A DNA stretch of 23,124 bases from Rodentolepis nana (Eukaryota > Platyhelminthes > Cestoda > Cyclophyllidea > Hymenolepididae): positions 1-23,124 of the forward strand of contig UZAE01013379.1 of the NCBI GenBank assembly GCA_900617975.1, in the 5' to 3' direction. The notes beneath the pieces were generated by a model. The model searched no databases and was not told the DNA's origin. It was given only the letters and a program-made list of their open reading frames with translations. Made by a program: the position numbers and the translations under genes. This document shows positions 20,271 through 23,124 of the stretch, in pieces. Numbering within the stretch: position 1 is the first letter of the stretch; the number at the start of each line of letters is the position of its first letter.

Positions 20271-20579
20271 ACTGCCGGTTAATAGAGTATACGTATGAGT
20301 ATACATCACCCAGTGAAATTCGTATTGTTTCAACTTACTCTTTCAACTATGAAGTTATCTACAATTTTCAGCTTCACATATTCTGTGAACATAATTTCTG
20401 AACTTAACGGAAATATTCAAAATGAGTGATATTCACAATAATTCACTTTACTGGGTAACTCTTTCGTCTCCTAGATTTGCTTTTTTACTTGCTTCTCAAC
20501 ATGCTTCAGTAGATTGGATATGATATATGGATAGTTTAATTGCGAATTTGATTGACAGTTTTTATAAAAATATTTAAAC

Positions 20580-20620
20580 CCCACTGTCAGGAACAGAGAG
20601 TTGGTGGTGGAAAATGTCAG
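20580..20620 (-). pseudogene. Gene B 42-nt exon relic
   Basis: The acceptor tract CCCCTTTCAG and the first codons match the gene A micro-exon (D-I-F-H-H-Q-L-S-V-P-D). The donor GGTAAGC of gene A is replaced by GGGGTTTAA. Using the remaining GT gives 41 nt and breaks the frame, and reading through meets TAA at once. Confidence 0.5.
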
Positions 20621-20968
20621 CTGAAAGGGGAGAGAATGGAAATAGTTATTTACTTCTACTTCTACCTTATGGCATGAGTACGTCATCCAAGTGGTATCAA
20701 TGTAGAAATTAGCCATGTCTGCGAGATTGTGCTTAGTGGTGTGTGATAATCAATTCATTCTGGTGCACCTGAGTAAAGTTCAGAGACTTCCTGACACAAC
20801 CTCCTCGATTCCTCCATGTTCCATCTGTAAATAGAAAACTGGCTGTTACATCACAAACTGACCCACTTGCTATCTGACCCAACTCAGACTAGGAATTTCC
20901 TTCCTGAATTTATTTCAATAAAATAGAGGAAGATTTAAAAACAATAACACGAAAAATGCAGTCATTAC

Positions 20969-21265
20969 TTCGTTTCGAGTTGAATTTGCATTCATTCGGA
21001 TCCTCATTGTATTCACCTGTCCAATTCTCAGATTTTGTAACAGTCCTCACAACTACTCTGATCATAGTGTCGCTCTCATTGACGGGAATTTTTAATTCGT
21101 TTTCAGAGGTGAGTGTCATTGAGAGCGCACCATCATGAAAGTGGAAAACTCTATAAGTGGGAACCTCACCATTTTCCATCACTGGCGGTATCCATGTGAG
21201 TCGAGCTCTGCTGGAGTTGGACCTCAACAGACTAATTCTAGTGCATATTGGTTTGTAAATGCCAG
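20969..21265 (-). CDS. Gene B FN3-1 exon (intact)
   Basis: This 297-nt exon (phase 1 to 1) has acceptor ATTTTAG and donor CGAA|GTAATG, the same as in gene A. It carries the same landmarks: K-P-I-C, R-A-R-L-T-W-I-P-P, Y-R-V-F-H-F-H-D-G-A-L-S-M-T-L, N-E-L-K-I-P-V-N-E and N-E-C-K-F. It is two codons longer than in gene A because of an extra Arg-Ser before N-S-S. The stretch G-A-L-S-M-T-L-T-S-E-N-E-L is unchanged. It stays open although the rest of gene B is damaged, so either the damage is recent or this domain is still used. Confidence 0.7.
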
Positions 21266-22053
21266 CTAAAATTGAATAAGTGTAAATGTGTAAATGTGTT
21301 TCATTAATCGTTTTGCAACGAAAGAATACTTGTCAGCAAGTCTCAACGGACTACTTCAGAGAGCTATCAGAAAGAGGCGAGTCAAGGTTAATTTGTCTTG
21401 TTTCAATTAGTATGAACTAACCAAGGAGCCCAGGCATTGGATCGACAGTTGATCTAGAATAGTAACTAGTGAAATACACCTGTCATATGAGAACCATTTG
21501 ATAAGCGCGTCTTTAGAATTAAGAAATATTATTCATTTTTGTATATGTATATAAATCAGGCTGGATTAAGCTACAGAATTAATGAATTACATTAGTTGAA
21601 TAATTTTGCTTTTCAAATATGGTTGTTAAATTGAGAGCTCTTTCTTTGAAACGTCACTATATCATATGCTTGACCTAATTTTACTCTCAACTGATATTCT
21701 TTGCAAGTGAAACCAGTAGGGTCAGAATGTAAACAGTTTCCAAAAAATGATGCTTAAGAATGTCTTCACCATTTCTCCGATTCCTCAACCACCTTAATAT
21801 TTCAGTGTACCTCCTCTATTTATTAGTTCTAATGAATGAACTGCACCATGATCCCAAAGTAAAGCACAATATGGCGATAGAATTCGTTTGACCTTCCTTG
21901 ATTTTTTGTGTTTCAACATTTATGTTTAGCCATTTGACTACATATTTGCCTTCGATGCTTCCTAGATTTTGATTTAAGATATATTCCACTAGATTTTAAT
22001 TTTTATTGCAAGGGTCTCTATGTATGTGTTGCGGGTAAAGTGGTCATTGTGTG

Positions 22054-22110
22054 AATCGGGCTGACCGACTACAAACTCAGTAGAGTTGGCTATTAGTCGG
22101 TAGCCTGATT
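22054..22110. repeat. Inverted repeat able to form a hairpin
   Basis: AATCGGGCTGACCGACTA (22054-22071) is complementary to TAGTCGGTAGCCTGATT (22094-22110), apart from one mismatch and one bulged base. The loop is 22 bases. It could be a structured RNA, a small palindromic element or chance. Confidence 0.7.
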
Positions 22111-22199
22111 AATTCCACTCAAGAGGATAAGAAGCAGAATGTGTCTTCCTTGAAATTTTCACTGAAGAAGGCCTCCAATTTAGCCATTCCAATGGATGT

Positions 22200-22440
22200 C
22201 AAGGCCTAGCCCTTCTGCAGCCCCTACCAAATCCCATTGAACATACGAACTACGGATTTTATTTATGAACTCAACTTCATTATGTAATTTTTAATCTGCC
22301 GGTCTTCACTTTCAATGACACAATCGAAGGTACTAAAGCGTCTAGCAAGATTAAGTAGGACTGTTTGAATTCGTAGGCCCTGAGGCATATTATAATTATT
22401 AACAACAATGTCTCCGTATCTCAAAGTTGCCAGTTTGCTT
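22200..22440 (-). pseudogene. Possible third LINE relic (RT active-site region)
   Basis: On the minus strand, a stop-free stretch starts K-L-A-T-L-R-Y-G-D-I-V-V and continues with G-L-R-I-Q-T-V-L-L-N-L-A-R-R. This resembles the segment around the Y-A-D-D box of a LINE RT with part of the box lost. A few frames further, G-L-G-L-D-I-H would fit the usual following motif. The match is weak, and the family would differ from the other LINE copies here. Confidence 0.25.
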
Positions 22441-23082
22441 ATATGAGGCGTAAGTCGGGCTCAGGATTACCAACAGAATTGTAATTATTAGTCAATTATA
22501 GTGAGAAAAGTAGAATTTTGGATTTCAAACTGAGCATTAAGTGATGAAAGCGGAATGCTTGGATCTTGAAGTGGAGTTACACAGTAGAAGGAAAAGACGT
22601 TTGCAACAAATCGCTTTCAAGCCCATTCAACCTTCAAACTTTTCGTATCAAAAAATGCTTTCATCACCTCAAAGGCTCCGTTTGATTAATTGGCAGGCAC
22701 CTTTGTTATGCAAAAGAAAGAAGTGATATTTTGGATAGCTGTTGCGGAATCAAGTGCTATGATGTCGGTTCAATGATGGAGTTAACAATTTAAAAGCAGA
22801 CTTTGTACAGATGATTAAATTCTTTCCATTTGTAGCCTTCACTACCCTGTTTGACTTATATACGTGAAAATATTAGTACTTTCTCCAATTTCTTTATCGA
22901 ATCTTATTCGTTAGGTTCACTTCCATCTCAACTCAGTCAATTCACTCCTTTCGCCTAAGGCTCTAATGAGCCCCTGCATCATTGGCTTATTTTCGATTGA
23001 ATCACTTGCACACACGTACCAATATGTGTGGCTCTAACTTGTCCATGATCGGAACTGACCAATTTAGGCACACATTATAATT

Positions 23083-23124
23083 AATTGGGGGGTGCGCGAT
23101 AGACTTACCTCCTCGTGGTGCACC
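23083..23124 (-). repeat. 40-bp repeat, right copy of an inverted pair
   Basis: Read on the minus strand it begins GGTGCACCACG at the last base of the window and runs to CGCGCACCCCCCAATT. It matches 2958-2997. It also contains GGAG|GTAAGT, a perfect donor in the minus direction, so it could be the 3' edge of an exon of a further gene copy lying to the right. In the left copy the GT is changed to GA. Confidence 0.8.

Larger units (their letters stand above)
19340..21265 (-). pseudogene. Gene B: decayed FN3 gene copy
   Basis: This is the duplicate of gene A, with FN3-1 (21265-20969), the 42-nt exon relic (20620-20580) and FN3-3 (19576 to about 19340). The signal-peptide exon and TATA-like box are missing upstream, no FN3-2 was recognised, and the last exon has a stop. 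FN3-1 alone remains fully open with both splice sites. Gene B is therefore a pseudogene by structure, unless it uses another promoter or only part of it is transcribed. Introns are recognisably related to those of gene A, but a block found upstream of gene A sits inside this copy. Confidence 0.65.
21300..23080. other. Intergenic region upstream of gene B
   Basis: The first part (about 21300-21480) matches the intron upstream of FN3-1 in gene A. From about 21485 it jumps to sequence that in gene A lies beyond the TATA-like box. The part at about 21690-21830 matches 12190-12330. The rest holds a hairpin (22054-22110) and a possible RT relic. The plus-strand open frame 22541-22726 has no recognisable features. 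Confidence 0.45.

Noticed and set aside
22541..22726. Plus-strand open frame of 61 codons rich in Arg and Lys
   Set aside because: No motif, no splice context and no conserved copy; the length is within chance for this composition.

Overview
The window looks like nuclear DNA of an invertebrate animal. It is AT-rich and mostly non-coding. Short coding blocks are flanked by GT..AG splice signals, and two decayed non-LTR retrotransposon (LINE) copies are present. I see no bacterial operon, rRNA, tRNA or CRISPR array. The species cannot be fixed from the sequence. A secreted fibronectin type III (FN3) protein family in a low-GC genome would suit a parasitic flatworm (cestode), but the LINE protein pieces also recall arthropod-type elements, so both options stay open.

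The main content is a locus of FN3-domain genes in at least two related copies on the minus strand, plus a fragment on the plus strand. Copy A (about 7113-11793) has a TATA-like box, a signal-peptide exon, an FN3 exon, a 42-nt exon, a second FN3 block, a 90-nt exon and a third FN3 exon. The clean exons all begin and end in phase 1, the arrangement typical of shuffled extracellular modules. Copy B (about 19340-21265) keeps an intact first FN3 exon, but has lost the promoter and signal-peptide exon by a local deletion, carries a damaged 42-nt exon, and has a stop codon in its last FN3 exon. Copy C (51-304, plus strand) is a lone FN3 fragment with a destroyed splice acceptor. Introns and flanks are also recognisably duplicated, in partly shuffled order, so the copies came from DNA-level segmental duplication and not from retrocopying.

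The second component is a LINE of the type carrying an endonuclease, a reverse transcriptase (RT) and an RNase H. Its front half (endonuclease and RT start) is on the minus strand at about 930-2780. Its back half (RT active site to RNase H and C-terminus) is on the plus strand at about 14887-16880. Both halves are full of frameshifts and stops, and have lost catalytic residues. All three N bases of the window lie in these LINE copies, and so do several short tandem duplications.

Region by region: 1-310 is FN3 copy C; 310-930 is unexplained DNA with a 12-G run; 930-2930 is the LINE front half with nested duplications; 3120-7100 is non-coding DNA whose blocks recur at 17660-19250; 7113-11860 is gene A; 11860-14880 is intergenic, with a block that recurs inside gene B; 14887-16880 is the LINE back half; 17000-19300 is duplicated flank; 19340-21265 is gene B; 21300-23124 is intergenic, with a hairpin, a possible third RT relic and a terminal inverted repeat. 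All gene models are hand-read exon predictions.
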